A stretch of 64,000 nt of DNA, taken from NCBI RefSeq assembly GCF_014648915.1, contig NZ_BMSA01000003.1, forward strand, positions 1-64,000, in the 5' to 3' direction. The notes beneath the pieces are model-generated. The model made no database searches, was not told where the DNA came from, and saw only the letters and a list, made by a program, of their open reading frames with translations. Shown here one piece after another: positions 26,798-34,885 of the stretch. Position numbers and translations under genes: made by a program. This DNA is from Streptomyces phaeofaciens (GTDB lineage Bacteria > Actinomycetota > Actinomycetes > Streptomycetales > Streptomycetaceae). Numbering within the stretch: the first letter of the stretch is position 1; the number at the start of each line of letters is the position of its first letter.

Positions 26798-26835
26798 CGT
26801 CGTCATGCCTCCAGCGTGCCCGGGTCCGCACCCTG

Positions 26836-26878
26836 TTGCCAGGTAGTCCTGCTACCAGGATAAGGAGACTCTGGTACC
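26836..26878 (+). promoter_or_regulatory. Promoter and operator of the divergent XRE/MFS pair
   Basis: TTGCCA (26836-26841) and GATAAG (26859-26864) are 17 bp apart and form a good promoter for the MFS gene. GGTAG-TCCTG-CTACC (26842-26856) fills the spacer and GGTACC (26873-26878) lies at the expected start of transcription. Both are likely binding sites of the adjacent XRE/MmyB regulator. Confidence 0.5.
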
Positions 26879-26907
26879 CGGTTGAGGGCCGGGCGCAGGC
26901 TCTGGGG

Positions 26908-28344
26908 GTGACCACAGAAACGACCGTCGCCCCCTCGCCCGGCGCCCGCGCCGGCACGGTGTCCGGTGCCTTCGGGCCGCTCGGGCTGTTCACCGTGCTG
27001 CTCGGCGCGGCCCTGCCGCTCGTCGACTTCTTCATCGTCAATGTCGCCCTGCCCACGATCGCCGCGGACCTCTCCGCGAGCGAGTCCGTCCTGGAACTCG
27101 TCGTCGCCGGGTACGGCCTCGCGTACGCCGTGCTGCTCGTCCTCGGCGGGCGGCTCGGTGACCTGTTCGGGCGGCGCCGGCTGTTCCTCGCCGGCATGGC
27201 CGCCTTCGGTCTGACCTCGCTGGCCTGCGGGCTCGCCCCGGACGCCTGGTCGCTGGTGGCGGCGCGGATCGTCCAGGGCGCGTCGGCCGCCGCCATGGTC
27301 CCGCAGGTCCTCGCCACCATCCAGGCCGCCACCGAGGGCCCCCGCCGCGCCCGCGCCATGAGCCTGTACGGCGCGACCGCCGGCCTCTCCATGGTGGCGG
27401 GCCAGATCCTCGGCGGGGTCCTGGTCGCCGCCGATGTCGCCGGCACCGGCTGGCGTTCGGTGTTCCTGGTGAACGTCCCCGTCGTGGTCGTCGGTCTGCT
27501 GCTCGCCGTCCGGACCGTCCCCGAGACCCGCTCGCAGCGCCCGGAGCCGCTGGACGGCCCCGGCACGGCCTTGCTGGCGGCGGCACTGCTGACGCTGCTC
27601 GCCCCGCTCACCGAGGGCCGCACGGCCGGCTGGCCGCTGTGGACCTGGCTGTCACTGGCCGCGTTCCCCCTGGTCACGGCCGCGTTCTACGCCGTGGAGC
27701 GGCGGGCCGACCGGCTCGGCCGGACGCCGCTGGTGCCGCCGAGCCTGTTCGCGCTCACCACGCTGCGGCGCGGGCTGGTCCTCATGCTGCCGCTCTCCAT
27801 CGGCTTCAGCGGGTTCATGTTCGTCGTCGCGGTGGCCCTCCAGCGGGGCGCGGGGCTCGGTCCGGTACCGGCCGGGCTGGCGCTCGCGCCGATGGCCGCC
27901 GCGTTCTTCCTCGCCTCGCTGGCCGGGCCCCGGCTGGTGGCCCGGTTCGGGGCCCGGGTGGTGACCGCGGGCGCGCTGCTCCAGGGTGTGGGCCTGGTGC
28001 TCATCGCGCTGGCGGTGCGCGCCGACTGGCCCGACGTGGGGCTCGTCGAACTGCTGCCGGGGGCGGCCGTCGCGGGCGCCGGACAGGCGCTCCAGCTGCC
28101 CGTCGTGATGCGGATCGTGATGTCCGAGGTGCCGCCGGCCCGCGCGGGCGTCGGCAGCGGGGTGATGGTGACCACCCAGCAGACCGCGCTGGCGCTGGGC
28201 GTGGCCACCCTCGGCACGCTGTTCCTGTCGCTGGTCCCGGGCTCGGGCATGCGGGACGCCCTGCTGACGACCCTCGCCGTCCAGCTGGCCGGTGTCGTCC
28301 TGACGGGAGCGCTGAGCCTGCGGCTGCCTCGGCGGGTGGGCTGA
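26908..28344 (+). CDS. MFS drug exporter, DHA2-like, regulated by the divergent XRE gene
   Basis: Start GTG 26908 (478 aa); the upstream frame extension covers the promoter. A first helix GLFTVLLGAALPLVDFFIVNVALPTIAADL, motif A GGRLGDLFGRRRLFLAG and motif C GATAGLSMVAGQILGGVLV are visible, with about 14 hydrophobic helices. The fifth-helix end reads GTGWRSVFLVNVPVVVV. Predicted inner-membrane exporter. The RBS is weak. Only the intergenic operator separates it from the regulator. Confidence 0.88.
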   Translation: MTTETTVAPSPGARAGTVSGAFGPLGLFTVLLGAALPLVDFFIVNVALPTIAADLSASESVLELVVAGYGLAYAVLLVLGGRLGDLFGRRRLFLAGMAAFGLTSLACGLAPDAWSLVAARIVQGASAAAMVPQVLATIQAATEGPRRARAMSLYGATAGLSMVAGQILGGVLVAADVAGTGWRSVFLVNVPVVVVGLLLAVRTVPETRSQRPEPLDGPGTALLAAALLTLLAPLTEGRTAGWPLWTWLSLAAFPLVTAAFYAVERRADRLGRTPLVPPSLFALTTLRRGLVLMLPLSIGFSGFMFVVAVALQRGAGLGPVPAGLALAPMAAAFFLASLAGPRLVARFGARVVTAGALLQGVGLVLIALAVRADWPDVGLVELLPGAAVAGAGQALQLPVVMRIVMSEVPPARAGVGSGVMVTTQQTALALGVATLGTLFLSLVPGSGMRDALLTTLAVQLAGVVLTGALSLRLPRRVG

Positions 28345-28373
28345 GCCGGCGCCGCACCGGCCGCCACCCGCCG

Positions 28374-29486
28374 TCACCAGCCGGACCCCACGCCGTCGTT
28401 GCCGTGATCCTGATCGTGATCGTGGTCGCCGAGGTCGTCCCAGTCCGTGCCGCCGGCGTCGAGGGGCTCGCTCGGGTACGCGTCGTGGTACGGCTCCTGG
28501 TACGGGGCGGGGTTCGGCTCGTACCCGTACGCGGCGGTGTACGGATCCGGGTCGGAGCCGGGTTCGAGCGGGTACTGCTCCCGCGGTTCCGGACCGGGGA
28601 GCGGCCAGGGGGGCGGTGGCTCGCCCTCGTTCACGACATACGTGTCCCCCACCATGACGTAGGTGTCGCCCCCCGGTCCGTCGGGGACCGGGTCGGGGCC
28701 CGGGTCGGGGCCCCCGCCGTGGTCCGTGACCGCCGACCACACCTCGTGGCCGGCCCACACCCCCAGTCCCCCGGCCCCGATCAGGCCGCCGCCCAGGGCC
28801 ACGCGCAGGCCCCAGTCGGTGCGGTGCGGCTGCGGGGTTCCGTCGGGCCGGACGGGCCCGGTGTAGGCGGGCACCGGGGTGCGCGAGCCTCCCGGGCGGG
28901 GCACGTACACCCAGCCGCGCGCCTCGAACCCCTTCTCCGGAACGCTCGCGTCGAGCGGATCGAAGTGGCCGGCCGCGGGCTCCTCCCGGCGCTGGGTGAG
29001 GACGTCCCGGTAGAGGTCGTCGGTGACGGCCAGGGCCAGGTCGCTGTCCGGCCGGCCGCCGAGGGTGGCCCGCAGCTGGGGCGAGTCCAGGACCCGGCAG
29101 GCGTGCACGACCGCCGTGCCGACGAACCCCGTGGCCGCCACGTACACGAGTCCCTGGCTCACGGAGGCCCGCAGCCGGATCCGGCCGCCGGGGCCCGGCT
29201 TGCGGTTGAGCCGGTGCAGGGCGGCGCGCAGGCCCCGGACCGCGCCGGGCAGCGCACGCCCCTCGTCGATGCCGGGCGGCAGGATCAGCAGCTGGCCGTC
29301 GCCCTGGTCCTGGCGGGCGCAGCTGCTCGGGTCCACGTCGGCCACCCGGCAGGCCTGGTGCATCGTCCACAGCAGCCGGTCCTGCACGTCGAGGGCGGCG
29401 TCGGTCAGACGTCTGCTGTATCCCTCGACGTCGACGACCAGACACAGACGGCGGACACCGGGGACGCCGAGTTCTCCTCCGGACAT
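28374..29486 (-). CDS. Membrane protein with nucleotide-cyclase-fold N-terminal domain
   Basis: 370 residues, ATG 29486 with AAGGGAA upstream. Residues 10-190 resemble the cyclase-like domains of Streptomyces signalling or conflict proteins: RRLCLVVDVEGYSRR, CARQDQGDGQLLILPPG, RLRASVSQGLVYVAATGFVGTAVVHACRVLD, DLALAVTDDLYRDVL. A VDVEGY and a GDG are present but a full class III catalytic set is not clear. A single transmembrane segment (about 227-245, VALGGGLIGAGGLGVWAGHEVW) leads to a Pro/Asp/Gly/Tyr-rich acidic tail. Possibly a sensor. Neighbours are a small acidic protein and a GTPase remnant. Confidence 0.7.
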   Translation of the reverse strand: MSGGELGVPGVRRLCLVVDVEGYSRRLTDAALDVQDRLLWTMHQACRVADVDPSSCARQDQGDGQLLILPPGIDEGRALPGAVRGLRAALHRLNRKPGPGGRIRLRASVSQGLVYVAATGFVGTAVVHACRVLDSPQLRATLGGRPDSDLALAVTDDLYRDVLTQRREEPAAGHFDPLDASVPEKGFEARGWVYVPRPGGSRTPVPAYTGPVRPDGTPQPHRTDWGLRVALGGGLIGAGGLGVWAGHEVWSAVTDHGGGPDPGPDPVPDGPGGDTYVMVGDTYVVNEGEPPPPWPLPGPEPREQYPLEPGSDPDPYTAAYGYEPNPAPYQEPYHDAYPSEPLDAGGTDWDDLGDHDHDQDHGNDGVGSGW

Positions 29487-29771
29487 CGCGGGGTTCCCTT
29501 CACTGGCGAAGTCGAATGCGGGGGTGGGGAGTTGAGGGGAACGTCCCCGACGGGGGTCCGGCCGACTCCCTCACAGGACGGAGTCCGGCGGCCGGGCGCC
29601 GCCTAACCTCGGTGAGGCGGGGACGAGCCGGTCCCCGCTGCGGGGAACCTGCGGCCGCCCGTCCGTCCGGTCCACGGACCCCGGGGGAGGACGGGCGGTC
29701 CGGGCACCCGCCGGGCCCGTACGGGGCGGTCGGCGGCCCGGACGCTCAACCGCTCGGCGTGCCCCGGAGAG

Positions 29772-29972
29772 TCAGAAGCCCCCGGAGTCGTCGATGTCGT
29801 CGGCGTCGGCGTCGTACGAGTCGCTCGCGTACGTGTCGTCGGGCTCGTAGCCGTTCTCGCCGGCGACGAATTCGGACATGGAGGTGTAACCGGTCCCGTC
29901 CGCCGCCTCGATGACGTCGTGCTCGGTCAACCGGCCCTCGTCCCAGGTCTGTTCGCCTTCGTCGGTCGTCAT
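29772..29972 (-). CDS. Small acidic protein (66 aa)
   Basis: Start ATG 29972 with AAGGGG six bases upstream; ATGs further up are less well spaced. Sequence MTTDEGEQTWDEGRLTEHDV followed by a Gly/Asp/Tyr/Glu-rich tail ending DDIDDSGGF. No cysteines, no membrane segment. It lies 285 bp upstream of the cyclase-fold gene on the same strand, an interval in which I see no gene. Function unknown; it may be part of the same island. Confidence 0.55.
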   Translation of the reverse strand: MTTDEGEQTWDEGRLTEHDVIEAADGTGYTSMSEFVAGENGYEPDDTYASDSYDADADDIDDSGGF

Positions 29973-30123
29973 GCCGTCCCCCTTGGTCGTCGACATCATG
30001 GCGCCCCGGAGGGGGCGAGTCGAGGAAAAAGCTGAAAAACCGCCACGTGTGGTCGTCGCCGTGCACAATGGCTTGCCCTGTGGGGTGGGTCACATCGAAC
30101 GGACGGGAGAAGGGGGGTGCCCC

Positions 30124-30399
30124 ATGGGTCCGAAGGGGGCCGGGGAGCCGGCCGCCGCGCCGGCGGGGGCCCTGCGCGACACCGCCGACGGGCTTCGGGA
30201 ACCGCTGCGGCTCGCCGTGGCCGGGCAGATCAAACGCGGCAAGTCCACCCTGGTGAACGCCCTGCCGGGCGAACGCGTCGCGCTCACCGGACAGCTCGAA
30301 GTCACCTTCGCCGTCACCTTCCGGCTCGCCGACACCCCGGGGCTCGGCAGTGTCGGGCCGGACTCGCCCGGCTCGTCCACCGGCTCCCGCCCCGTATGA
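30124..30399 (+). pseudogene. Remnant of a dynamin-like GTPase
   Basis: 91 codons retain LREPLRLAVAGQIKRGKSTL (G1/P-loop GQIKRGKST), GERVALTGQLEVTFAVT and FRLADTPGLGSVG (G3 DTPG). Intact Streptomyces relatives have about 60 more residues between the last two blocks and several hundred after them, so this copy has an internal deletion and has lost its C-terminus (ends GSSTGSRPV). The stop overlaps the start of the Crp-like gene as ATGA. It could still be expressed as a short peptide, but GTPase function is not expected. Confidence 0.7.
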
Positions 30400-31115
30400 C
30401 CTCCGCCCCCGGCCCCCGGCGGCCGTCCTCCGCCGTGCCGCCGGCCTGGGCCGCCGGGAGTCTGCTGGACACGCTGGACGCCGAGGACCGGGAGGCGCTG
30501 CTGCGGCTGGGGACACGGCGGCGGTACGGCGACCAGGAGGTGCTGATGATGGCCGGGGCGGTCGGGGACGCGGTGTACATGCTGCTCGACGGGCTGGTGC
30601 TGGTCGTCGGGGAGACGGAGGAGGGCGAGGCGTCGGCACTGGCGATCCGGGCGGCGGGCGAGGTGGTGGGGGAACTGGCGGTGCTGGACGGGAACCTGCG
30701 GTCCGCCACGGTGCGGGCCGCGGGCCCGGTCACCGCGCTGCGCATCGCCCCGGCCTCCTTCATCGGCTTTCTGCACTCGCATCCGGCGGCCCAGCTGCAG
30801 GTGCTGCGCAGTGTGGCGCGCAAGCTGCGGTCCGCGACGCAGCGGCGGATAGAGACCAGCGGCTGCGACGCGCGCCGCCGGCTGGCGCGGGTGCTGTACG
30901 AACTCGCGGCGGAGTACGGACGGCCGCGCCCCGACGGCAGCGTCCTGCTGGAGCTGTCGCTGAGCCAGCGCGCGCTCGGCAGTCTGGCCGGGGTGGCGGT
31001 GTCGACGACGGAGCGGGCCCTGGCGGCGCTGCGCGCGGAGGCCGTACTGACCACGGGCTACCGCCAGTTGGTGCTTCTGGACCCGGAGCGCCTGACGGAC
31101 CTGTGCGGCTACTGA
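30396..31115 (+). CDS. Crp/Fnr-family transcriptional regulator
   Basis: ATG 30396 (239 aa). The cyclic-nucleotide-binding beta-roll at about 20-135 reads GSLLDTLDAEDREALLRLGTRRRY, GDAVYMLLDGLVLVV, AGEVVGELAVLDGNLRSATVRAAGPVTALRI. Dimer helix FLHSHPAAQLQVLRSVARKLRSATQR, then winged helix ELSLSQRALGSLAGVAVSTTERALAALRAEAVLTTG. The effector pocket GELAVLDGNLRSATV departs from cAMP-binding GE..LL...RSA by spacing only. Starts within the GTPase remnant, so its original upstream region has been rearranged. Targets unknown. Confidence 0.85.
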   Translation: MTSAPGPRRPSSAVPPAWAAGSLLDTLDAEDREALLRLGTRRRYGDQEVLMMAGAVGDAVYMLLDGLVLVVGETEEGEASALAIRAAGEVVGELAVLDGNLRSATVRAAGPVTALRIAPASFIGFLHSHPAAQLQVLRSVARKLRSATQRRIETSGCDARRRLARVLYELAAEYGRPRPDGSVLLELSLSQRALGSLAGVAVSTTERALAALRAEAVLTTGYRQLVLLDPERLTDLCGY

Positions 31116-31212
31116 CCCGGCGCGCCCGCGAACTCCTGGCGAGGAAATCCCCATTGATCTTCCGGGTGCTGCACACTCCTTGCTGTTCTCCGGAGTCGAT
31201 GCGGGAGGGGTC

Positions 31213-31431
31213 ATGCTGCAGATCACGACGAGCAAGGTGAGCCGCTGGGACCAGCACGGGCGCGAGCATGTGGTCCAGGTGCAGCGCGCGGGGATGCAGC
31301 GCACGATCAGATGCGACACCTGCGGCTGGCGCAAGGGCGCGCAGTTCCTGCCCTGGCTGAAGGCCGAGGAACACCTCGCCGAGGCGCATCAGGCGACGGT
31401 GGATCCCTCGGAGGGCCGCGAGCCGCGATGA
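31213..31431 (+). CDS. Small zinc-ribbon-like protein (72 aa)
   Basis: Start ATG 31213 after GGGAGGGG. The product begins MLQITTSKVSRWDQHGREHVVQVQRAG, contains CDTCGW followed by HLAEAH, a possible CCHH zinc site, and ends ATVDPSEGREPR. Common as a small standalone gene in Streptomyces, with no assigned role known to me. Confidence 0.6.
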   Translation: MLQITTSKVSRWDQHGREHVVQVQRAGMQRTIRCDTCGWRKGAQFLPWLKAEEHLAEAHQATVDPSEGREPR

Positions 31432-31485
31432 CTTCCGGCCGCCCCGGGAGTCAAGAGGGGCGGAAAGAGGCGATCGCACCGGAAG

Positions 31486-31762
31486 GCCGGACCGAGCGCT
31501 CTGCACGAGACCCTGCGACGGTATGTCGACGACGGCACCGTACCGGGAGCGGTGGGCCTGGTGGCCCGCGGCGACGCGGTGGAGGTGGTGACCGCCGGTT
31601 CGCAGGACGCAGAAGGACGGCCGGGCCCCGCATGCCGGCACGACGGCCCACATCGTCCCGCGGACGGGCGGGGTGACGATCCTCCTCACCCAGGTGGCGA
31701 TGGAGAACCCGACGCCGACTCCGCTGATGCGGGACTCCTGGCGCTGCACGGCGGGGAGCTGA
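31486..31762 (+). pseudogene. Remnant of a class C beta-lactamase-type serine hydrolase
   Basis: Two pieces in different frames. Bases about 31486-31617 encode ALHETLRRYVDDGTVPGAVG then LVARGDAVEVVTAGSQDAEG, the usual N-terminus of these hydrolases. Bases about 31656-31762 encode PRTGGVTILLTQVAMENPTP then LMRDSWR and a stop, the usual C-terminus. Roughly the whole catalytic centre (SxxK, YxN, HxG) is missing between them, so the gene is dead. Confidence 0.65.
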
Positions 31763-31766
31763 CGCC

Positions 31767-32366
31767 CTACGCCGCCGGCGCCCGCAGCCCCCGCAGCAGC
31801 AGATCCACCAGGGCCGTGAAGTCCTCCCGCGCGCCCGGGCGCTCCCACAGCCGGCTGTAGCCGGGGTCGTGGAAGCGGCCGGTGGCGTGGAAGACGGCGA
31901 CGGCGACTGTCCTCGGGTCCAAAGCCGCGAAGTCGCCGGAGGCGACTCCCGCCTCGATGATCCGGGTCAGCTGGCCGGTCAGGTCGGCGAGGTGCTCGTC
32001 GACGACCTCGCTGCTCTCCCGGGTCAGCACCATGTAGGTGGCGAACAGCTCGGGGTCGTCGCCCGCCTTGCGCCGCTTGGCCTCGAAGAGCGCCGCGAGC
32101 CAGTCGCGCAGCCGAGTCTCCGGTGCGCGCGACTCGTCGGCGGTGATGACGTCGAGGGTCTCGAACATCCGGTCGAGCCACCGCTTCGTGACCGCCGCGC
32201 GCAGCGCCGCCTTCGTCCGGAAGTGCCGGTAGACACTGCCGTGACTGACCCCGAGCGCGCGGGCCACGTCGACCACGGTGGCCTTGGCGGGCCCGTGGCG
32301 GCGCAGCACTTCCTCGGTCGCCTCGAGGATGCGCTCGGCCGTCAGGGTCTCGGTGGTCGGTGACAT
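31767..32366 (-). CDS. TetR-family regulator
   Basis: ATG 32366 (199 aa). HTH at about 8-55: TAERILEATEEVLRRHGPAKATVVDVARALGVSHGSVYRHFRTKAALRAAV. The C-terminal effector domain is helical (FEAKRRKAGDDPELFATYMVL, TGQLTRIIEAGVASGDF). It follows the aldo/keto reductase gene after 25 bp on the same strand, so the two form an operon. The strong palindrome upstream of the reductase is its probable operator. Confidence 0.9.
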   Translation of the reverse strand: MSPTTETLTAERILEATEEVLRRHGPAKATVVDVARALGVSHGSVYRHFRTKAALRAAVTKRWLDRMFETLDVITADESRAPETRLRDWLAALFEAKRRKAGDDPELFATYMVLTRESSEVVDEHLADLTGQLTRIIEAGVASGDFAALDPRTVAVAVFHATGRFHDPGYSRLWERPGAREDFTALVDLLLRGLRAPAA

Positions 32367-32391
32367 GCTCAGACCGTACCCGGAGGGCGGG

Positions 32392-33402
32392 TCAGCGCTC
32401 ACTGTCGAGGTGGGCCATCGCGGCGGCCGAGTAGCGGTCACCGGCGGCCGCGTCGGCCGGGACGGCGTCCTCGACCGCGGCGAGGTCGGCGGCCTCCAGG
32501 ACGACGTCCAGCGCGCCCAGCGACTCCGCCAGCCGCTCCCTGGTGCGGGCGCCGACCAGCGGCACGATGTCCTCGCCCTGGGCCAGCACCCAGGCGATCG
32601 CGATCTGCGCGACGGAGACGCCCTTCTGCTCGGCGATCTTCCGCAGGGACTCGACCAGGTTCAGGTTGTGCTGGAGGTTGTCGCCCTGGAAGCGGGGCGA
32701 GAAGGCCCGGAAGTCGTTCGGGGCGAGCTTGCGGTCGGCGGTGAAGTGCCCGGAGATCAGCCCGCGCGAGAGCACGCCGTACGCGGTGATGGAGATCCCC
32801 AGCTCCCGCGTGACCGGCAGGATCGACCTCTCGATGCCCCGCGAGATCAGCGCGTACTCGATCTGGAGGTCGGCGATCGGCGCGGTGGCGGCGGCCCTGC
32901 GGATCGTCTCGGCGCCGACCTCGCTGAGGCCGATGTGCCGCACGTACCCCTGCTCGACCAGCTCGGCGATCGCGCCGACCGTCTCCTCGATCGGTACGTC
33001 GGGGTCGAGCCGGGCGATGCGGTAGACGTCGATGTGGTCGACACCCAGACGCTGGAGCGAGTAGGCGGCGAAGTTCCGCACGGCCGCCGGACGGCCGTCG
33101 TAGCCGCTCCAGCCGCCGGCCGGGTCCCGCAGGGCTCCGAACTTCACGCTGACCTGAGCCTGTTCACGGCGTGCGGCGGGAGCGGTGCGCAGCGCCTCAC
33201 CGATCAGCAGCTCGTTGTGGCCCATGCCGTAGAAGTCGCCGGTGTCCAGCAGGGTCACGCCGGCCTCGAGGGCGGCGTGGATCGTCGCGATCGCCTCGTC
33301 CCGGTCCGCGTCGCCGTACAGCGCGGACATGCCCATGCAGCCGAGGCCGAGGGCGGAGACCTGGGGACCGGTGGTGCCGAGGGAACGCGTTCGCATCGTC
33401 AT
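32392..33402 (-). CDS. Aldo/keto reductase
   Basis: Start ATG 33402 (336 aa); an ATG at 33396 is an alternative. AKR barrel motifs are MRTRSLGTTGPQVSALGLGCMGMS, GVTLLDTGDFYGMGHNELLIGEAL (Asp/Tyr of the catalytic tetrad), QVSVKFGA (Lys), HIDVYRIARLDPDVPIEETVGA (His replaced by another residue in YRIARLD, as in many bacterial members), QIEYALISRGIE and VPLVGARTRERLAESL (NADPH site). Cytosolic NADPH-dependent carbonyl reduction. Cotranscribed with the TetR gene. Confidence 0.9.
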   Translation of the reverse strand: MTMRTRSLGTTGPQVSALGLGCMGMSALYGDADRDEAIATIHAALEAGVTLLDTGDFYGMGHNELLIGEALRTAPAARREQAQVSVKFGALRDPAGGWSGYDGRPAAVRNFAAYSLQRLGVDHIDVYRIARLDPDVPIEETVGAIAELVEQGYVRHIGLSEVGAETIRRAAATAPIADLQIEYALISRGIERSILPVTRELGISITAYGVLSRGLISGHFTADRKLAPNDFRAFSPRFQGDNLQHNLNLVESLRKIAEQKGVSVAQIAIAWVLAQGEDIVPLVGARTRERLAESLGALDVVLEAADLAAVEDAVPADAAAGDRYSAAAMAHLDSER

Positions 33403-33417
33403 GCCCACCACCCTGAC

Positions 33418-33455
33418 ATGACAGCTGACAGATTTCAACATCTGTCAGCTGTCAT
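33418..33455. promoter_or_regulatory. 16-bp-arm palindromic operator
   Basis: ATGACAGCTGACAGAT (33418-33433), 6-nt spacer TTCAAC, ATCTGTCAGCTGTCAT (33440-33455): a perfect 16-bp inverted repeat, each arm holding two TGACAG-type boxes. It sits directly upstream of the aldo/keto reductase-TetR operon and 136 bp before the divergent nuclease gene. Best explained as the TetR operator, with room for two dimers. Confidence 0.7.
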
Positions 33456-33590
33456 CTGACGTCTGCCATCCGATATCTGTCCGGTCGACGGGACGGGAGC
33501 GCCGAGGACAATGAGAGATGTCGGTGCGCAGTCACCTCGGCGGCGCCTGTCGCCGACCGAGCGGCCCTCCGCGCCGCCATGGAGGCTGCC

Positions 33591-34703
33591 ATGAGCATCC
33601 GCATCGCCACCTTCAACATGGAGAACCTCTTCCGCCGGCCCACGGCCTTCCGCCTCGAGGATCCGGCGAAGCGCAAGGAGATCCTGGACGACTTCGCCGC
33701 ACTGGTCGGCCTCCTCGACCTGCCGGCGTACACCGCCGCCGACAAGACGAAGATCGCCGGGCTCATCGAGAAGCACCGGGCGTACGACATCAACCCCGAG
33801 AACCCGCCGCCGATCTACGTGAACCAGTCCCGGCCGGGCAAGGAATCCGGACTGTTCAAGCCGCCGGGGCCGGGCAAGAACCCCCACATCGAGATCAGCG
33901 CCAACGGCCGTTCCACCTGGGCCGGCTGGGCCGAACTGGGGCAGGACGACCTCGATCTGGACGTGGTGCGCAACACCGGCCGCGTGGTCTCGGAGGTCGA
34001 CGCCGACATCCTGCTCACCGTGGAGGTCGAGGACCGGCTCACCCTGGAGCGCTTCAACACGCAGGTGCTCGCCGGAGCGCTGGACCGGCGGCCGTATCCC
34101 TACGTCATGCTGATCGACGGCAACGACAGCCGGGGCATCGACATCGGGATCCTCAGCCGGCACCCCATCACGTCCGTCCGGTCCCATCTCTCCGAGACGA
34201 ACCCGGATCGCCCCACCCAGCGCCTCTTCAGCCGCGACTGCCCCGAGTTCGAGATCCGGCTCAACGGCACCCCCCTGGTGATCCTCGGCAACCACCTGAA
34301 GAGCAAGTCCCAGGACGATCCGGAACTGCGGCTGGCCCAGGCGAAGCGGGTCGCGGAGATCTACCGGTCCGCGCTGGAGCGCACCCCGCACGTCATCGTC
34401 GCCGGGGACCTCAACGACCACCCGGCCAGCGACACGGCCGCGGTGCTGGAGGGCGCCGGGCTGCGGGACGCGATGAGTCACCGCTCCTATCGCGGGCTGC
34501 CCGGCACGTTCGGGGAGTGCAAGAGCGAGCGGGACAAGATCGACTACCTGCTGCTGTCGCCGGGGGTGTGGCAGGAGGTGCAGCAGGTCGGCCTGGAGAC
34601 CCGTGGCATCTTCGCGGACGGCATCAAGCCCTTCGACACCGTGACCTCGAAGGCCGACGCGGCCTCCGACCACGCGGCGCTCTACATGGATGTCGACCTG
34701 TAG
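33591..34703 (+). CDS. Endonuclease/exonuclease/phosphatase (EEP) family protein
   Basis: Start ATG 33591 with GGAGG five bases upstream (370 aa). Motifs are IRIATFNMENLF (start of the fold), DILLTVEVEDRLTLERF (metal Glu position), IDIGILSRHPI, LVILGNHLKSKS, VIVAGDLNDHP (metal Asp/Asn) and ASDHAALYMDVDL (catalytic His). No signal peptide. Substrate could be nucleic acid, phosphoinositide-like or another phosphodiester. Its 3' end overlaps the converging DUF397 gene by 22 bp. Confidence 0.85.
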   Translation: MSIRIATFNMENLFRRPTAFRLEDPAKRKEILDDFAALVGLLDLPAYTAADKTKIAGLIEKHRAYDINPENPPPIYVNQSRPGKESGLFKPPGPGKNPHIEISANGRSTWAGWAELGQDDLDLDVVRNTGRVVSEVDADILLTVEVEDRLTLERFNTQVLAGALDRRPYPYVMLIDGNDSRGIDIGILSRHPITSVRSHLSETNPDRPTQRLFSRDCPEFEIRLNGTPLVILGNHLKSKSQDDPELRLAQAKRVAEIYRSALERTPHVIVAGDLNDHPASDTAAVLEGAGLRDAMSHRSYRGLPGTFGECKSERDKIDYLLLSPGVWQEVQQVGLETRGIFADGIKPFDTVTSKADAASDHAALYMDVDL

Positions 34704-34885
34704 GCACGGACGAACCGCGCCCAGGCCTCCGGCCCGAACACCAGCACGCCCCGTCCGGGGTCCTTGCTGTCCCGGACGGGGACGAGGGCGGTGACGTTGT
34801 CGGCGACTTCGAGGCAGGCGCCGCCGTCCTGATTGCTGTAGCTGCTCTTGCGCCAAGCAACGCCGCTCAGGTCGATGGCTCGCAC
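34682..34885 (-). CDS. DUF397 protein paired with the XRE regulator
   Basis: Start GTG 34885 with GGAGG seven bases upstream (67 aa). It contains WRKSSYSNQDGGACLEVADN, the WxKSSxS...CVEVA signature of DUF397, and VRDSKDPGRGVLVFGPEAWARF. It overlaps the end of the XRE gene by 19 bp and is probably cotranslated. In Streptomyces such pairs (an XRE/DUF5753 protein plus a DUF397 protein) are numerous, and some affect development. The partner likely modulates the regulator. Confidence 0.9.
   Translation of the reverse strand: MRAIDLSGVAWRKSSYSNQDGGACLEVADNVTALVPVRDSKDPGRGVLVFGPEAWARFVRAYRSTSM

Noticed and set aside
31486..31762. Programmed frameshift in the serine hydrolase
   Set aside because: The whole catalytic core is missing between the two parts, so this is deletion, not recoding.
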